Shown here: one piece after another, positions 48,553-58,735 of the stretch
Layout: the number at the start of each line of letters is the position of its first letter
Numbering within the stretch: position 1 is the stretch's first letter
Origin: Pectobacterium fontis
GTDB taxonomy: Bacteria > Pseudomonadota > Gammaproteobacteria > Enterobacterales > Enterobacteriaceae
Length of the DNA stretch: 59,684 bases
Assembly: GCF_000803215.1 (NCBI RefSeq)
Contig: NZ_JSXC01000017.1
Location: forward strand, 1-59,684
Direction of reading: 5' to 3'
Translations under genes and position numbers: made by a program
The notes under the pieces: model-generated
Databases searched by the model: none
The model's input: the letters and a program-made list of their open reading frames with translations, nothing else
Told to the model about the DNA's origin: nothing

Positions 48553-49851
48553 TCAGGCAAAGATATCAACGCCGTTGACTGATGATGCCATTGATCTTAA
48601 CTGTTCTGGCACGTTTAATAATTCACTTGTACTGTCTGCTGAATGACCAAATTGCTGTTGGTAAGACGAGCCATGGTTATTGCTGTTGTTATTATTACTC
48701 GCCATTTGCTGCTGCCAGGCAGAAGAATCACTACCTACACTGCTCTGGCCAAGGTTAATTCCGCTTTCTGCCATCGCATTACGCAGATGTGGCAGAGCGG
48801 CTTCTAGCGCTGAGCGAACCTGACTGCTCGCTGAAGCCAGATGGATTTGTGCCTGATTATCATCGATTTTTAGACTGATATGCAGAGCACCTAACTCTTG
48901 TGGGTTCAAACGTAGTTCTGCGGTCTGCTGGCCGTTACGGCTAAACATCACGATCTGTTGGCCCAAAGCATCTTGCCATTGTGGTGAGCCAAACGGTGCA
49001 TTCAGTTGTGCATTGGCTGCCTGAGGTGCGGGGGTCGTGGTTCCCACCGCTGGGGGCTGAACGTGCATAGCCTGTGCCACAGGTGGTGTTGTTTGAGACA
49101 CGCCATTGTTTACCGCAGAAGCCGATTCAGGTGCATTACGATCGCCTGCCAGAGAAGCCGGTGTCATGAGTGCAAATTTTGCGGCTTCATCCGCAGATTC
49201 GGACGTTGTTGATGATGCTTGCTTGTCTGCATGATGCAGATCGCGTGATATGCCTGCATCTTTATCTGCTATTACTGATGTGTCGAGCAGCTTTGCCAGT
49301 ATGTTTTTGGCATTTTCATCCGAATGATTTACTCCTGCTGTAGGAGACACATTCTGGCGCTTAGCATCAATAAATCCAGGAATAGTTAAACCCGTCGTAA
49401 CCGCCGTTTCTGCGATGTTATCAGCAGCAGGTTGCGTAGGAAGCTGTGTTGTTTGCAACATGGCAAGCAGCGCCTGCATTGCCATGACATTATCTTGTGT
49501 GGTGTCAGTGGCATCTTTTTCACCCTGACTCTTAAGTTTTACCTGCTCTGTAATTTCTGGACTTTGCTTACCCGCTGTGATGGTTGTACCAGTGAGTGAA
49601 CTGAATGAAGAGAGCAGAGCCGTTAAATCTTCACGGCTGAGGGAAGCATTATCCTTCCCTAATGCGTTTAGCAGGGCTTCTTCGTCTACTTTATCGAGCG
49701 CTTTTTTACCCGAGGTATCGACTGCTTGTGCTATGCGTTTGCTCAACAGATCAACAAAATCTTTTGGCAGCTCGCCTTGTGTTAGCAGAGAAGCAGAAGA
49801 ACTGCTCGTATCGCCGGCAGTGGTCGCTATAGGTAACGCGGACAGATTCAT
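48553..49851 (-). CDS. fliK: Hook-length control protein FliK
   Basis: FliK (432 residues) acts as the hook ruler and triggers the FlhB specificity switch. The N-terminal two-thirds is low-complexity, rich in Ala, Thr, Ser and Gln, as expected for a secreted ruler. The C-terminal switch domain (about 290-385) contains TAELRLNPQELGALHISLKI and VRSALEAALPHLRNAMAESG. The tail is Asn/Gln/Ser-rich. It is slightly longer than Salmonella FliK (405), which may fit the hook length. It overlaps fliJ by 1 bp. Confidence 0.95.
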   Translation of the reverse strand: MNLSALPIATTAGDTSSSSASLLTQGELPKDFVDLLSKRIAQAVDTSGKKALDKVDEEALLNALGKDNASLSREDLTALLSSFSSLTGTTITAGKQSPEITEQVKLKSQGEKDATDTTQDNVMAMQALLAMLQTTQLPTQPAADNIAETAVTTGLTIPGFIDAKRQNVSPTAGVNHSDENAKNILAKLLDTSVIADKDAGISRDLHHADKQASSTTSESADEAAKFALMTPASLAGDRNAPESASAVNNGVSQTTPPVAQAMHVQPPAVGTTTPAPQAANAQLNAPFGSPQWQDALGQQIVMFSRNGQQTAELRLNPQELGALHISLKIDDNQAQIHLASASSQVRSALEAALPHLRNAMAESGINLGQSSVGSDSSAWQQQMASNNNNSNNHGSSYQQQFGHSADSTSELLNVPEQLRSMASSVNGVDIFA

Positions 49852-50294
49852 TATTCTGCTTTCCTCTGTGAAGCCCGTTGGGCAAATTCATCCATTTGTT
49901 TTTGTTCGATTTTATTTTCTTTGGCAAGTTGTCTTGTCACTTCACGATCTTGCAATTTCTCAAAAGCGTTCAATCGCTGCTGCTTTTCTTGCCAGGTCTT
50001 CATTGCTAAATCTAAACGTGATGTCCATTGCGAGAGCTGTTGTCTGTGTTGCTCTATAGCACTGTCCAACGTTCGGATGAATTGCTGATAATTTTGCCAA
50101 CTATTATTCGCCATACCAGCAGACATCGTCGAGTTCAATTTTTGACGATAATCATCCTGATAGTTTAACAGCATGTTGAGCTGCTGCTCTGCCTGTTGAT
50201 GTGCCTGACGCACCTGCCCCAACTGGCCCGCTGCCTTCTCAACGTCTTTCTGCGCCAGTTCGCGTAGTGTAACCAGCGGTGACTGGGTTTTCAT
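49851..50294 (-). CDS. fliJ: Flagellar export chaperone-escort protein FliJ
   Basis: FliJ (147 residues, E. coli length) is a two-helix coiled coil that inserts in the FliI hexamer and links it to FlhA. The sequence is almost entirely charged/helical (ELAQKDVEKAAGQLGQVRQA, QWTSRLDLAMKTWQEKQQRL). It follows fliI by 8 bp and overlaps fliK. Confidence 0.95.
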   Translation of the reverse strand: MKTQSPLVTLRELAQKDVEKAAGQLGQVRQAHQQAEQQLNMLLNYQDDYRQKLNSTMSAGMANNSWQNYQQFIRTLDSAIEQHRQQLSQWTSRLDLAMKTWQEKQQRLNAFEKLQDREVTRQLAKENKIEQKQMDEFAQRASQRKAE

Positions 50295-50302
50295 CTGCTC
50301 TC

Positions 50303-51676
50303 CTACTCGTTACGAGGGAAAATAGTGTGCAACGCCTGGCAGGATTCTTCGTAGTTACTTTGTTCAAACATACCTTGTTGCAAGAAGGCTTCCAAGTACG
50401 GGTAGAGCCGAATTGCTTTGTCAAGCATGGGATCGCTACCTGCTGCGTAGGCACCCACGCTGACTAAATCACGGTTACGTTGGTAACTGGATAGTAACTG
50501 TTTAAACTGCCTTACGGAAGCATAGTGGCCTTCATCGATCAGCGCTGTCATCGCGCGGCTAATCGATGCTTCAATATCAATGGCCGGATAATGGCCGGAC
50601 TCGGCTAATTGACGGGACAATACAATATGCCCGTCAAGGATGGCGCGAGCAGAGTCGGCGATAGGATCTTGTTGATCGTCACCCTCTGTCAGAACAGTAT
50701 AGAAAGCAGTGACTGAGCCACCGCCATGAATACCATTGCCTGCGCGTTCTACCAATGCTGGTAATTTGGCAAAAACAGAAGGGGGATAACCCTTCGTTGC
50801 CGGTGGCTCGCCAATAGCTAAGGCAATTTCACGCTGTGCCATGGCATAGCGCGTGAGTGAATCCATGATGAGCAGTACGTGATGCCCGCGATCGCGAAAA
50901 TCTTCAGCAATACGCGTAGCATACGCGGCCCCCTGCATCCTTAATAATGGGGAAACATCCGCTGGCGCTGCGATAACGACGGAACGCGCGCGTCCTTCTG
51001 TGCCCAGGATATTCTCAATAAAATCTTTTACTTCTCTACCGCGTTCGCCGATAAGGCCAACAACGATAACGTCAGCTTGAGTATAGCGTGCCATCATGCC
51101 CAACAGCACACTTTTACCTACCCCGGAACCAGCAAACAGCCCCATCCGTTGCCCACGTCCCACGGTAAGCAGGGCATTAATCGCTCTAACGCCCACATCG
51201 AGAACACTTTCGATAGGCGTTCTCTGTAATGGATTGAACGGTGGCGTAATCAGCGGTGCGCGATAGCCTGTATCCGGCGCGGGTAAACCATCAAGCGGTT
51301 TTGCGCTACCATCCAGCACCCGACCCAGTAGTTCAGGACCTAGTGGTAATTGTTTTCCCTGACTACTGCTGTCCTGTCCGACACGAGCGTAAACACGCGC
51401 TCCAGGCGTAATACCTTCAACTTCTTCCAGCGGCATGAGAAAGAGTTTTTGTCCATTAAAGCCGACAACTTCACTTTCGATTTCTTCAACCGGAGAAGAG
51501 CCATTCTGCCGTTCGATGAGGCAGGTAGCCCCCAGCGGCATATGTAGCCCAGTCGCTTCCAAAACTAAACCTGTCGCCCGGGTTAAGCGGCCATAACGAC
51601 GCACCGAAGGTGTATCGTCAATGCGCTTCTCAAATGAATCAAGAGAAGAAAGCCAACGTCCGAGGCGTGAAGTCAT
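50303..51676 (-). CDS. fliI: Flagellar export ATPase FliI
   Basis: FliI (457 residues, the E. coli length) is the hexameric F1-beta-like ATPase of the export apparatus. Walker A is [13 protein letters not shown]; the Walker B region is [20 protein letters not shown]; the conserved [20 protein letters not shown] follows. I chose the second ATG of ATGATG (51676, [12 protein letters not shown]) because E. coli starts MTTRLTRWLTTL and GGAG spacing fits; an open frame continues upstream to 51706 inside fliH. The fliH stop overlaps the start. Confidence 0.97.
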   Translation of the reverse strand: MTSRLGRWLSSLDSFEKRIDDTPSVRRYGRLTRATGLVLEATGLHMPLGATCLIERQNGSSPVEEIESEVVGFNGQKLFLMPLEEVEGITPGARVYARVGQDSSSQGKQLPLGPELLGRVLDGSAKPLDGLPAPDTGYRAPLITPPFNPLQRTPIESVLDVGVRAINALLTVGRGQRMGLFAGSGVGKSVLLGMMARYTQADVIVVGLIGERGREVKDFIENILGTEGRARSVVIAAPADVSPLLRMQGAAYATRIAEDFRDRGHHVLLIMDSLTRYAMAQREIALAIGEPPATKGYPPSVFAKLPALVERAGNGIHGGGSVTAFYTVLTEGDDQQDPIADSARAILDGHIVLSRQLAESGHYPAIDIEASISRAMTALIDEGHYASVRQFKQLLSSYQRNRDLVSVGAYAAGSDPMLDKAIRLYPYLEAFLQQGMFEQSNYEESCQALHTIFPRNE

Positions 51677-52398
51677 CATAGCTCTCCCGGTGCGGCTAAG
51701 CGGCAAAGTTCATGCCAGCGTGTTGCAAGACTGGCATCCAGGTCGCCTTCTTCCGCACTGACTTTACAGCCACCAGGGTGGAGTTGGCTATCAGCCAGAA
51801 GCCTCCAGCCATGTAAGCTAAGTGTCGGGCCTAAATATTGTTCAACGCGTTCCAAGTCTGAAGGGTGAACGCGCAACTGCGTTTTACCAGAAAACATAGG
51901 TTCTTGCTGGATCAATTGCTGTATTTGGCCGAGCAGGGCGTTACCGTCACATACCGGAGGTTGCCCCAGAATTTGCTTCGCTGCGGTTAACGCCAACTGC
52001 ATTAGACGAGCCGGAATCACACTATCAAGTGTATCCAACGTCTGTTGGAATTCAGTGACCATTTGCTGCATCTGTTCGATGATCGGCTGCTGTTGCTGTA
52101 AAGCATTCTGCAAACCCTGCTGTTGTCCCTTAGCTAAACCTTCCTGATAACCAGCGTCATAGCCTTGTTGATGGCCTTGCGCAAAACCAGTTTCTCGAGC
52201 CTGCTGCATCGTGCTTTCACGCAGCAATGCCAACTCATCCTCTGCGGTAGAAAACGTATTTTCTTCAGCGAGAAATGCTCTTTCAGACACATCAGGCTCA
52301 TCGCTCACCTGATCCGCTGGTACTGATTTTGATACCGACTCAGCCAGATCATTGAGCTTCCAGGGTTGCCAAGCCAGGTTTTTGGGGGCATTAGACAT
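51676..52398 (-). CDS. fliH: Export ATPase regulator FliH
   Basis: FliH (240 residues) is the elongated dimer that regulates FliI and anchors it to FliN. The N-terminus [19 protein letters not shown] carries the Trp residues that contact FliN/FlhA. A Gly-x-x-x-Gly-like helix with repeats ([20 protein letters not shown]) and a Gln-rich coiled coil follow, then the FliI-binding C-terminal domain ([35 protein letters not shown]). I chose ATG 52398, preceded by GAGG and overlapping the fliG end by 8 bp. Confidence 0.95.
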   Translation of the reverse strand: MSNAPKNLAWQPWKLNDLAESVSKSVPADQVSDEPDVSERAFLAEENTFSTAEDELALLRESTMQQARETGFAQGHQQGYDAGYQEGLAKGQQQGLQNALQQQQPIIEQMQQMVTEFQQTLDTLDSVIPARLMQLALTAAKQILGQPPVCDGNALLGQIQQLIQQEPMFSGKTQLRVHPSDLERVEQYLGPTLSLHGWRLLADSQLHPGGCKVSAEEGDLDASLATRWHELCRLAAPGEL

Positions 52399-53383
52399 AA
52401 GCATCCTCGCCACCACCGATAATCATCTCGCCGCTGTCTGCCAGTCGACGGACGATGAGCAAAATGGCTTTCTGTTCGTTTTCGACCTGAGACATACGCA
52501 CCGGGCCGCGGGTTGCGAGGTCGTCGCGGAGAATTTCTGCCGCACGCTGGGACATGTTGCGCAGGAATTTCTCGCGTAGCGGCTCTTCGGCACCTTTCAA
52601 TGCCAACAGCAGAGACTCGGATTCGACCTCTTGCAGAAGGCGCTGAATGCTGCGATCGTCCACATCGACCAGATTTTCGAACAGGAACATTTCATCGATA
52701 ATTTTCTGTGCCAGTTCGCCATCGAACTCACGCACAGCATCGATAACGGCTTCTTCCTGCTGACTTTTCATCAGGTTGATAATCTCAGCCGCAGTACGAA
52801 CACCACCCATCTTGCTGCGTTTGATGTTTTGGCCATCCAGCAAGCCATTCAGAACGTCTGTCAGTTCTGCCAGCGCTGAAGGCTGAACGCCGCCGAAGGT
52901 CGCGATACGCAGCATGACATCATGGCGAAGACGTTCGTCAAACAACGCCAAAATGTCAGCAGCCTGAGCACGCTTCAGATGGACCAGAATAGTAGCAATG
53001 ATCTGTGGATGCTCGTCGCGAATAAGGTCTGCCGCAATCTGAGGTTCCATAAAGTTGAGCGTTTCCATGCCAGTGGATGTTTCGCGGCTTTCCAGAATAT
53101 CTTCCAACAGGCTGGATGCACGCTCTTCACCCAGCGCTTTAATCAGTACTGAGCGGAGATAGTCGCTGGCATTAACGCTGAGAGCGGCATATTGCTCTGA
53201 GTCTGCTTCAAATTCTCTCAATATTTCTAGTAATTGCTGCTGCGATACTTGACGCAGGTTTGCCATTGCAGAACTGAGGTGCTGTACTTCTTTAGTCGAA
53301 AGATGAGTAAACACCTCTGCGGCCCGGTCTTCACCAATGGTCATCAATAAGATGGCGCTTTTTTCTGTTCCTGTCAGGTTCAT
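52391..53383 (-). CDS. fliG: Motor switch protein FliG
   Basis: FliG (330 residues) sits on the MS ring and takes torque from MotA. The N-terminal domain binds FliF ([20 protein letters not shown]). The middle domain has the EHPQ motif ([20 protein letters not shown]) that contacts FliM. The C-terminal domain carries the charged torque helix ([20 protein letters not shown]). It overlaps fliF by 4 bp. Length matches E. coli (331). Confidence 0.97.
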   Translation of the reverse strand: MNLTGTEKSAILLMTIGEDRAAEVFTHLSTKEVQHLSSAMANLRQVSQQQLLEILREFEADSEQYAALSVNASDYLRSVLIKALGEERASSLLEDILESRETSTGMETLNFMEPQIAADLIRDEHPQIIATILVHLKRAQAADILALFDERLRHDVMLRIATFGGVQPSALAELTDVLNGLLDGQNIKRSKMGGVRTAAEIINLMKSQQEEAVIDAVREFDGELAQKIIDEMFLFENLVDVDDRSIQRLLQEVESESLLLALKGAEEPLREKFLRNMSQRAAEILRDDLATRGPVRMSQVENEQKAILLIVRRLADSGEMIIGGGEDAYV

Positions 53384-55104
53384 AGTTCACTACTCATCCA
53401 TTGACGAATTACCAGAGCGACAACGCGTGGATCGTTCTCTGCCATTTCACGTATGCGGTTACTTTGCATCTCTGCATTGACGCGTTGCTGCGATTTCCGT
53501 TGCTGTTCCACTTCGGAGCTGCTCAGGTTAACCATAACATCGTCATCTGCATCTTTAGACAGAGCTGCTGCTGCCAGCGCAGCTTCTTGTTGTTGTGCTT
53601 TCTTCTGCAATTGTGGACGAACCAGTTTACGCCACAGGATCCAGGCAACGATCAGAACCAGCAACCAGCGCCCAGCTTCCATCATGAGATCGAGGAATGC
53701 CTGTGTTTGCCAGAAGGGGAGTTCGCCAGAACCATCTGTAGTATCCATAAATGGCGTATTAACGACATTTAAGGTATCACCGCGTTCCGCAGAGAAGCCC
53801 ATCGCTTCACGCGCTACCGTTTCAATTTGCTTGATCTGTTCTTCTGTCAGTGCAACGGGTTTGCCATCCTCACCTGGGGGCTGGTAGTTGACGATTATGG
53901 CCGCAGACAAGCGCTTCACACCACCCGTGCTGTGTTTGGTATGTAAAATCGTTTTGTCGACTTCATAGTTGGTTGTTGCATCATTGCGAACATTAGATGT
54001 TTGAATGACGGTATTAGCATTAGCGGCATTGCCTTGCGCACCCGCCGCATTGTTTTGATTCTGCTGACCAGCCTGATTATTCGCATTGGCGTTGGCATTA
54101 TTTGGCTGCGTCGCGATAGGGGCAGTTGGTGCCGGTGCTGGCTGATTGGATAATGCCCCGGGCACGCCACCTACGTTCGGGCCACCACGTTGTTCACTCT
54201 GGCTGGTTTGCTGAGAGCGAACGGCCGCTTTGTCCGGCGGTTGGTTGGGTTGATACTGTTCATCTGTTTGTTCACGAGCAGAGAAATCGATTTGTGCAGT
54301 GACCTGAGCATGTACATTGCCCATACCAACCATTGGAGCAACGATTGATTCTATGCGGCGTTGATACATCGCCTCAACTTCGTTACTGAACTTAAGTTGC
54401 GCTGCATTGAGATCGCGACCACTGCCACCTGCCTGAGTTAGCAGGCGTCCGGTCTGATCGACAACTGTAACATTATCCGGGGGGAGGCCAGCCACGCTGC
54501 TGGAAACCATGTAAACAATAGAGTTAATTTGCCCTTCGTCTAGTGCGCGACCTGGTTGTAATGTCAATGTTACAGAAGAAGACGGCGCTTTCTGTTCACG
54601 AACGAACAGTGAGGGTTTCGGTATAGCAAGATGGACTCGCGCATTTTGAACGGGACCGAGTGTTTCTATTGTTCTGGATAACTCGCCCTCCAGTGCGCGT
54701 TGATAATTAATCTGTTCACTGAACTGACTAATGCCAAACTTTTCCTGATCGAGCAATTCAAAGCCAACAGCGCCGCCTTTAGGCAGCCCCAATTGGGCAA
54801 GTCGGAGCCGGGTTTCATAGACATTTTCGGAGGGAATCATGATTGCCCCACCGTTTTCCGCAAAACGGTAAGGGATATTCAGCTTGGTTAATTCGCTGAC
54901 AATTGCACCGCCGTCTCGGTCATTTATGTTGCTGTAAAGAACACGATAATCTGGGCCTTTAGCCCATAAAGTCAATGCAACGACAATAGCAATCGTCGCG
55001 GCTGCTGCTATCAATAGCGGAATTTTCGGATTGGCGCGTAACCGGTTGAGTATTTCGCCAAAGCTGTTTTTACCGGTAGCGGTGCCGGTTAATGAGGCGT
55101 TCAT
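53380..55104 (-). CDS. fliF: MS-ring protein FliF
   Basis: FliF (574 residues) forms the MS ring in the inner membrane. TM1 is at about 29-48 ([20 protein letters not shown]), followed by the ring-building motifs ([40 protein letters not shown]). TM2 is at about 455-475 and the cytoplasmic tail ends in the FliG-binding peptide ([20 protein letters not shown]). A long Asn/Gln/Ala linker (about 310-370) is visible. It is divergent from fliE; about 260 bp between them hold both class 2 promoters. Confidence 0.96.
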   Translation of the reverse strand: MNASLTGTATGKNSFGEILNRLRANPKIPLLIAAAATIAIVVALTLWAKGPDYRVLYSNINDRDGGAIVSELTKLNIPYRFAENGGAIMIPSENVYETRLRLAQLGLPKGGAVGFELLDQEKFGISQFSEQINYQRALEGELSRTIETLGPVQNARVHLAIPKPSLFVREQKAPSSSVTLTLQPGRALDEGQINSIVYMVSSSVAGLPPDNVTVVDQTGRLLTQAGGSGRDLNAAQLKFSNEVEAMYQRRIESIVAPMVGMGNVHAQVTAQIDFSAREQTDEQYQPNQPPDKAAVRSQQTSQSEQRGGPNVGGVPGALSNQPAPAPTAPIATQPNNANANANNQAGQQNQNNAAGAQGNAANANTVIQTSNVRNDATTNYEVDKTILHTKHSTGGVKRLSAAIIVNYQPPGEDGKPVALTEEQIKQIETVAREAMGFSAERGDTLNVVNTPFMDTTDGSGELPFWQTQAFLDLMMEAGRWLLVLIVAWILWRKLVRPQLQKKAQQQEAALAAAALSKDADDDVMVNLSSSEVEQQRKSQQRVNAEMQSNRIREMAENDPRVVALVIRQWMSSEL

Positions 55105-55363
55105 ACTCTATCTCTGCTTGGTTGTTGAACGATATACTTAACGTTGTGACGTGACAAAACAGAACTCCCTGATTGCGCAATCAATAAATATTTCGCCTAA
55201 ATTTATGGGCATGTCATTATTTTCCGTAAAAGAAAAATCGATGGGTCGATAAGGTGGCATTTTTCACGCTAATTACCCCATTTAGACTAAGTGTGGTGTG
55301 ATAGGGTATCGCTGTCATAAATGTGTATGAAACAGCCTAATCAGCATGGCTTAGTGAGGTATT

Positions 55364-55678
55364 ATGTCGGTTCAAGGTATTGATGGCGTTCTCCAGCAAA
55401 TGCAGGTTAAAGCTCTGCAAGCCTCGAGTACGCCAATAGCCAGACCATCCGTAGATCCTGGTTTTGCCAGCGAGTTGAAAGCAGCTCTGGGGAAAATCAG
55501 CGAAACACAGCAGGTGGCTCGTACGCAGGGTGAAAAATTTACCTTGGGTGTGCCTGGTGTCGCATTGAATGACGTTATGGTCGATTTGCAAAAATCATCC
55601 ATTTCAATGCAGTTGGGTATTCAAGTCCGTAATAAACTGGTCTCTGCGTATCAGGAAGTGATGAATATGTCTGTTTGA
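55364..55678 (+). CDS. fliE: MS-ring/rod junction protein FliE
   Basis: FliE (104 residues, E. coli length) joins the MS ring to the rod and is the first protein exported. [40 protein letters not shown] and the C-terminal [20 protein letters not shown] are typical. It stands alone on the plus strand, divergent from fliF. A short perfect inverted repeat (TGATACC / GGTATCA) overlaps its stop but lacks a T-run. Confidence 0.96.
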   Translation: MSVQGIDGVLQQMQVKALQASSTPIARPSVDPGFASELKAALGKISETQQVARTQGEKFTLGVPGVALNDVMVDLQKSSISMQLGIQVRNKLVSAYQEVMNMSV

Positions 55679-55952
55679 TACCGACTCATGGTATCAGGCT
55701 GTAATCACCAATGTTATTGTGCGCGTTCTCACTGTTAATGCAGATGAGATTGCGTGCAATCTTTAGTTGTACTGGCTTCTCCTCACCTGTTTCTTTTTGG
55801 TTTTAAACTCGTTAGTCTTCGTCGTTTTTAGCGCCTACATATATATTTCGTTCTACCGATAGTGTGATCATTTCGCTTGAAAGCAATCGTTATGGGTGAA
55901 AACGTTTCAATAAATAGAGGCGCGGTTATAACAGTATACTTACAACGTGGTG

Positions 55953-56333
55953 TTATGAAGGCGTTTCATCAGGTAAGGCATTGCCAGGCAGCAGTCGCTG
56001 CCCTGCAAATTCGCTATAAGTTGTATTAATTGATTTTTGTTTCAGTGACTGCCCCATCAACGAACTTAACTCATCCATTCGCTTCTGCAGAAGTTGTTTT
56101 ACTTTCGCTTCATTATCCATCACTTCCTGCAAAATTTGTCGCAGATGCAGACGCATCACACTGTCAATTTCATCGGGAATTGGCGTATTCACCAGGCCTT
56201 CAACGGACTGAACATAAACAATCTCTTGCTCAACCAACGTATCCCATTGGCCGCTGACGGCCAAACGAAGAATTTTTTGACTCAGAGACAAAAGTTGTTG
56301 GTAATCTTTTAGAAGCCGATGGGGGGAGGCCAT
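55953..56333 (-). CDS. fliT: FliD export chaperone and FlhDC inhibitor FliT
   Basis: FliT (126 residues) is a helical chaperone for the filament cap FliD; free FliT also binds FlhC and dampens class 2 expression in Salmonella. The sequence DYQQLLSLSQKILRLAVSGQ and WDTLVEQEIVYVQSVEGLV fits the family, which is only moderately conserved. The assignment is strengthened by position after fliS and fliD, with a 1-bp overlap of fliS. The C-terminal 25 residues differ most from E. coli. Confidence 0.93.
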   Translation of the reverse strand: MASPHRLLKDYQQLLSLSQKILRLAVSGQWDTLVEQEIVYVQSVEGLVNTPIPDEIDSVMRLHLRQILQEVMDNEAKVKQLLQKRMDELSSLMGQSLKQKSINTTYSEFAGQRLLPGNALPDETPS

Positions 56334-56746
56334 TAACTTACTTCCTGCTCAGGTTTGTAATTAGGGCCGATTTGCCGCCAGGCATCGGCAATATTTTCCA
56401 GGAGTGCTTCGACTTCTTCTATCACTTTTGCATCGTTATGTAAGTTGGCAATCAACAAACGTTGAGACATGTAGTCGTACAGCGCAGACAGGTTTTCAAC
56501 GAGTTCGCCCCCACCTTCCATATCTAACCCGGCTTTTAGCCCGTTGTTGATAATATTGATTGCTTTAGATAACGCCATACCTTTGCCGGGAATGTCGCCT
56601 TGCTCCATGAGGATGCGTGCGCGCACCATTGCACTGCGCGCACCATCAAACAGCATGACGATAAGCTGGTGAGGGCTTGCGCTCATCACACTGCTTTCAA
56701 GACCTACCTGAGCATAGGCTTGGCTGCCTTTCATGTTGTACATCAT
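56333..56746 (-). CDS. fliS: Flagellin export chaperone FliS
   Basis: FliS (137 residues) binds the C-terminus of flagellin and prevents early polymerisation. The conserved start AYAQVGLESSVMSASPHQLI (VMLFDGA follows) and NGLKAGLDMEGGGELVENLS are clear. It lies between fliD and fliT in one short operon. Its client FliC is encoded at 58736. Confidence 0.96.
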   Translation of the reverse strand: MMYNMKGSQAYAQVGLESSVMSASPHQLIVMLFDGARSAMVRARILMEQGDIPGKGMALSKAINIINNGLKAGLDMEGGGELVENLSALYDYMSQRLLIANLHNDAKVIEEVEALLENIADAWRQIGPNYKPEQEVS

Positions 56747-56768
56747 ATTACCTGCTTTTGTTTATGAC

Positions 56769-58157
56769 TCAGAGGCTAGATAACATACTTGACAGGCTAG
56801 ACATAGTACTATTCATATTAGTCATTGCTTTATCAAGTTCGACAAATTGCTTCTGGTAACGGGCAATCGTTTCTTCAATACCAGTGCTGACACGGGTATA
56901 TTGTGTATCAAGACTCTTTAGCGTTTTATTGAGACTGTCTTCTTTCGTCTTGATTGTACCCTCTGTGGTATCCAGAACCCCTTTCAGATAGCTACGTGTC
57001 TGAGTGGCAAATCCGGTTTTATCATTATCACCAACGAAGAAGCTTTGCACCTTACCTGGTTCTTCTTTCAACGCCTTTTCAAGCTTAGTGTTATCTATTT
57101 CTAGCTTACCCGTTTTAAAATTCTGGCTAATGCCTAAGTCAGCAAGAATATGGAACTCATCGTTATCGTTTTGTACGCTAGTGAGTTGAGATTTCAACTG
57201 ATTCTGAATTGTACGAACTGTAGAATCACCTATTAACGCTCCGTTGGTAGTAGATTGGTCTTCTCCAGCTTCAACAGCAGTGTATTTTGTTTGTGCGCTA
57301 ATAGTATCTTGAAGTGCATTATAGGCATCGACCCAGGCTTTGATCGTATCTTTCATGCCAGTAATATCTTGATCGATAGTTAGCGTTTCCGGCGTATCAG
57401 TTTCTGTTTTTGCCAGAAGCGTAAGTGTTACACCTTCAAAAGCGTCATCAATGGTATTACTTTGGCGTTCAATTTCGATACCATTCGCCACAATTAAGGC
57501 ATTCTGGGCAGCAACTTTCTCTGTTGTGGTGCCCAATATACCGCTACTGTCTGTTAGTGTAATTTGCCCTTCAGTACCACTATCTCTGGCCGTAAGCATA
57601 AGATAGTATTCATTGTCCTTCGCTTTAACTACGCTTGCACTAACGCCGCCATTTGCTTTGTTAATTGTATCGCGAACATCATTCAGTGAGGTTTCTCCAC
57701 CGGTTATGTTCACAGTCAGTGATTTGCCGTTTGCTTGAGCTATGGTGATAGTCGTGTCTGTTTCGCTTAATGCTGTTGTCGCACTAGTTTTAGCCTCTGA
57801 AGTGATTGAGTGAGCCTGTGCCAGTTGCTGGACTTCAATGCTATAACTTCCTGCGACCGCATCACTGCTGGTTGTCGTGGAAAATGCTTTGTTGGTGCTG
57901 GAAACCTTGGTATTCGTTATGCCATCAATAGAGCCTGTTGTGATGCCAAAAGATTCAGATTTAGCTAAGGCATTGTTGGCTGTATTGAGCTTATCGAGGG
58001 CACTTTTGAGTGCGCTAACGCCGGTAAGTTGGGCTTTATAGCTGCTTTGTTGGGTAGTAATCGGCGTTAGGCGTTGATTTTCTGCTGTTCTTAACTGTGT
58101 TAATAAAGAGCTCAGATCCAGCCCAGAACCCACGCCTAAAGAAGAAATACTTGCCAT
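56769..58157 (-). CDS. fliD: Filament cap protein FliD
   Basis: FliD (462 residues) caps the filament and folds incoming flagellin. The N-terminal SSLGVGSGLDLSSLLTQLRT and the C-terminal coiled-coil region (KSLDTQYTRVSTGIEETIAR, YQKQFVELDKAMTNMNSTMS) are polymerisation ends; the middle D2-D3 part (about 90-330) is Thr/Ser-rich and variable. Length is near E. coli (468). A strong sigma28 promoter lies about 45 bp upstream. Confidence 0.96.
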   Translation of the reverse strand: MASISSLGVGSGLDLSSLLTQLRTAENQRLTPITTQQSSYKAQLTGVSALKSALDKLNTANNALAKSESFGITTGSIDGITNTKVSSTNKAFSTTTSSDAVAGSYSIEVQQLAQAHSITSEAKTSATTALSETDTTITIAQANGKSLTVNITGGETSLNDVRDTINKANGGVSASVVKAKDNEYYLMLTARDSGTEGQITLTDSSGILGTTTEKVAAQNALIVANGIEIERQSNTIDDAFEGVTLTLLAKTETDTPETLTIDQDITGMKDTIKAWVDAYNALQDTISAQTKYTAVEAGEDQSTTNGALIGDSTVRTIQNQLKSQLTSVQNDNDEFHILADLGISQNFKTGKLEIDNTKLEKALKEEPGKVQSFFVGDNDKTGFATQTRSYLKGVLDTTEGTIKTKEDSLNKTLKSLDTQYTRVSTGIEETIARYQKQFVELDKAMTNMNSTMSSLSSMLSSL

Positions 58158-58199
58158 GATCGGATCCTTTTATTCAGAGTTTGGTGATCTACGGAGTTA

Positions 58200-58226
58200 G
58201 TATCGGCTGTACAGATAATAAGTTTA
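58200..58226 (-). promoter_or_regulatory. Sigma28 promoter of fliDST
   Basis: On the minus strand TAAACTTA, 11 bases, GCCGATAC: close to the FliA consensus with exact spacing, ending 43 bp upstream of the fliD start. Confidence 0.85.
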
Positions 58227-58570
58227 GCAATAAATGTATGGGCTATTCTTACAATGTATAGAACATAAATACAGCGCTGTATTTTCCTCTAATAGCCTAT
58301 ATGGATACCGGCCCTGCGCAAGCTCGTCGAATAAGCTATTCGGGTGATTGAACGCTGCCAACGCTGAGATATGGCTGTATCCTGCTTCGTGAACCCCGTC
58401 GTGGCTCAGGCTTAGTGATTGGTTGTTAGGTATCATACGGTGATCCTATCGTGCATTACCTCTGGTTTTAAGAAGCTGATGGTCTTGTTTACATTGTAAA
58501 ATCGGCTCAGGAGAAACGATTAAGTAGTGCTCGGTTTTAACATAGTCAACGATGACCGTTTTGCTCTGCC
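58227..58570. other. Non-coding stretch between fliD and fliC
   Basis: About 340 bp without a convincing gene. A 70-codon minus-strand frame (58224-58436) overlaps the fliD promoter and lacks a good ribosome site. It is longer than needed for two divergent promoters, so it may hold extra control. Confidence 0.5.
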
Positions 58571-58593
58571 GCGCTAACTTTATAAGTTAGCGC
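58571..58593. promoter_or_regulatory. Perfect palindrome upstream of the fliC promoter
   Basis: GCGCTAACTT / AAGTTAGCGC is a perfect 10-bp inverted repeat around TAT, 45 bp upstream of the fliC sigma28 -35. It could be an operator for a dimeric regulator or, in RNA, a hairpin. Which of these is unknown. Confidence 0.5.
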
Positions 58594-58638
58594 TACCTAT
58601 CTTTTAAACAGCCAGAATGAATTTGAGTAAAAAAAAAT

Positions 58639-58665
58639 TAAAGCTTCTGGAAAGCGTTCCGATAA
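58639..58665 (+). promoter_or_regulatory. Sigma28 promoter of fliC
   Basis: TAAAGCTT, 11 bases, TCCGATAA: only one mismatch in each half relative to the FliA consensus and exact spacing. It ends 70 bp before the fliC start, a usual leader length. Confidence 0.9.
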
Positions 58666-58735
58666 ATGTTAGCGACGGGGATGAACCCGTGGGTCTAACC
58701 CGAAACCGACACTTACTGATTAAGGAATCGCTATT

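Noticed and set aside
58224..58436. 70-codon minus-strand frame in the fliD-fliC gap
   Set aside because: It would end over the fliD promoter and has no ribosome site; composition looks like chance.
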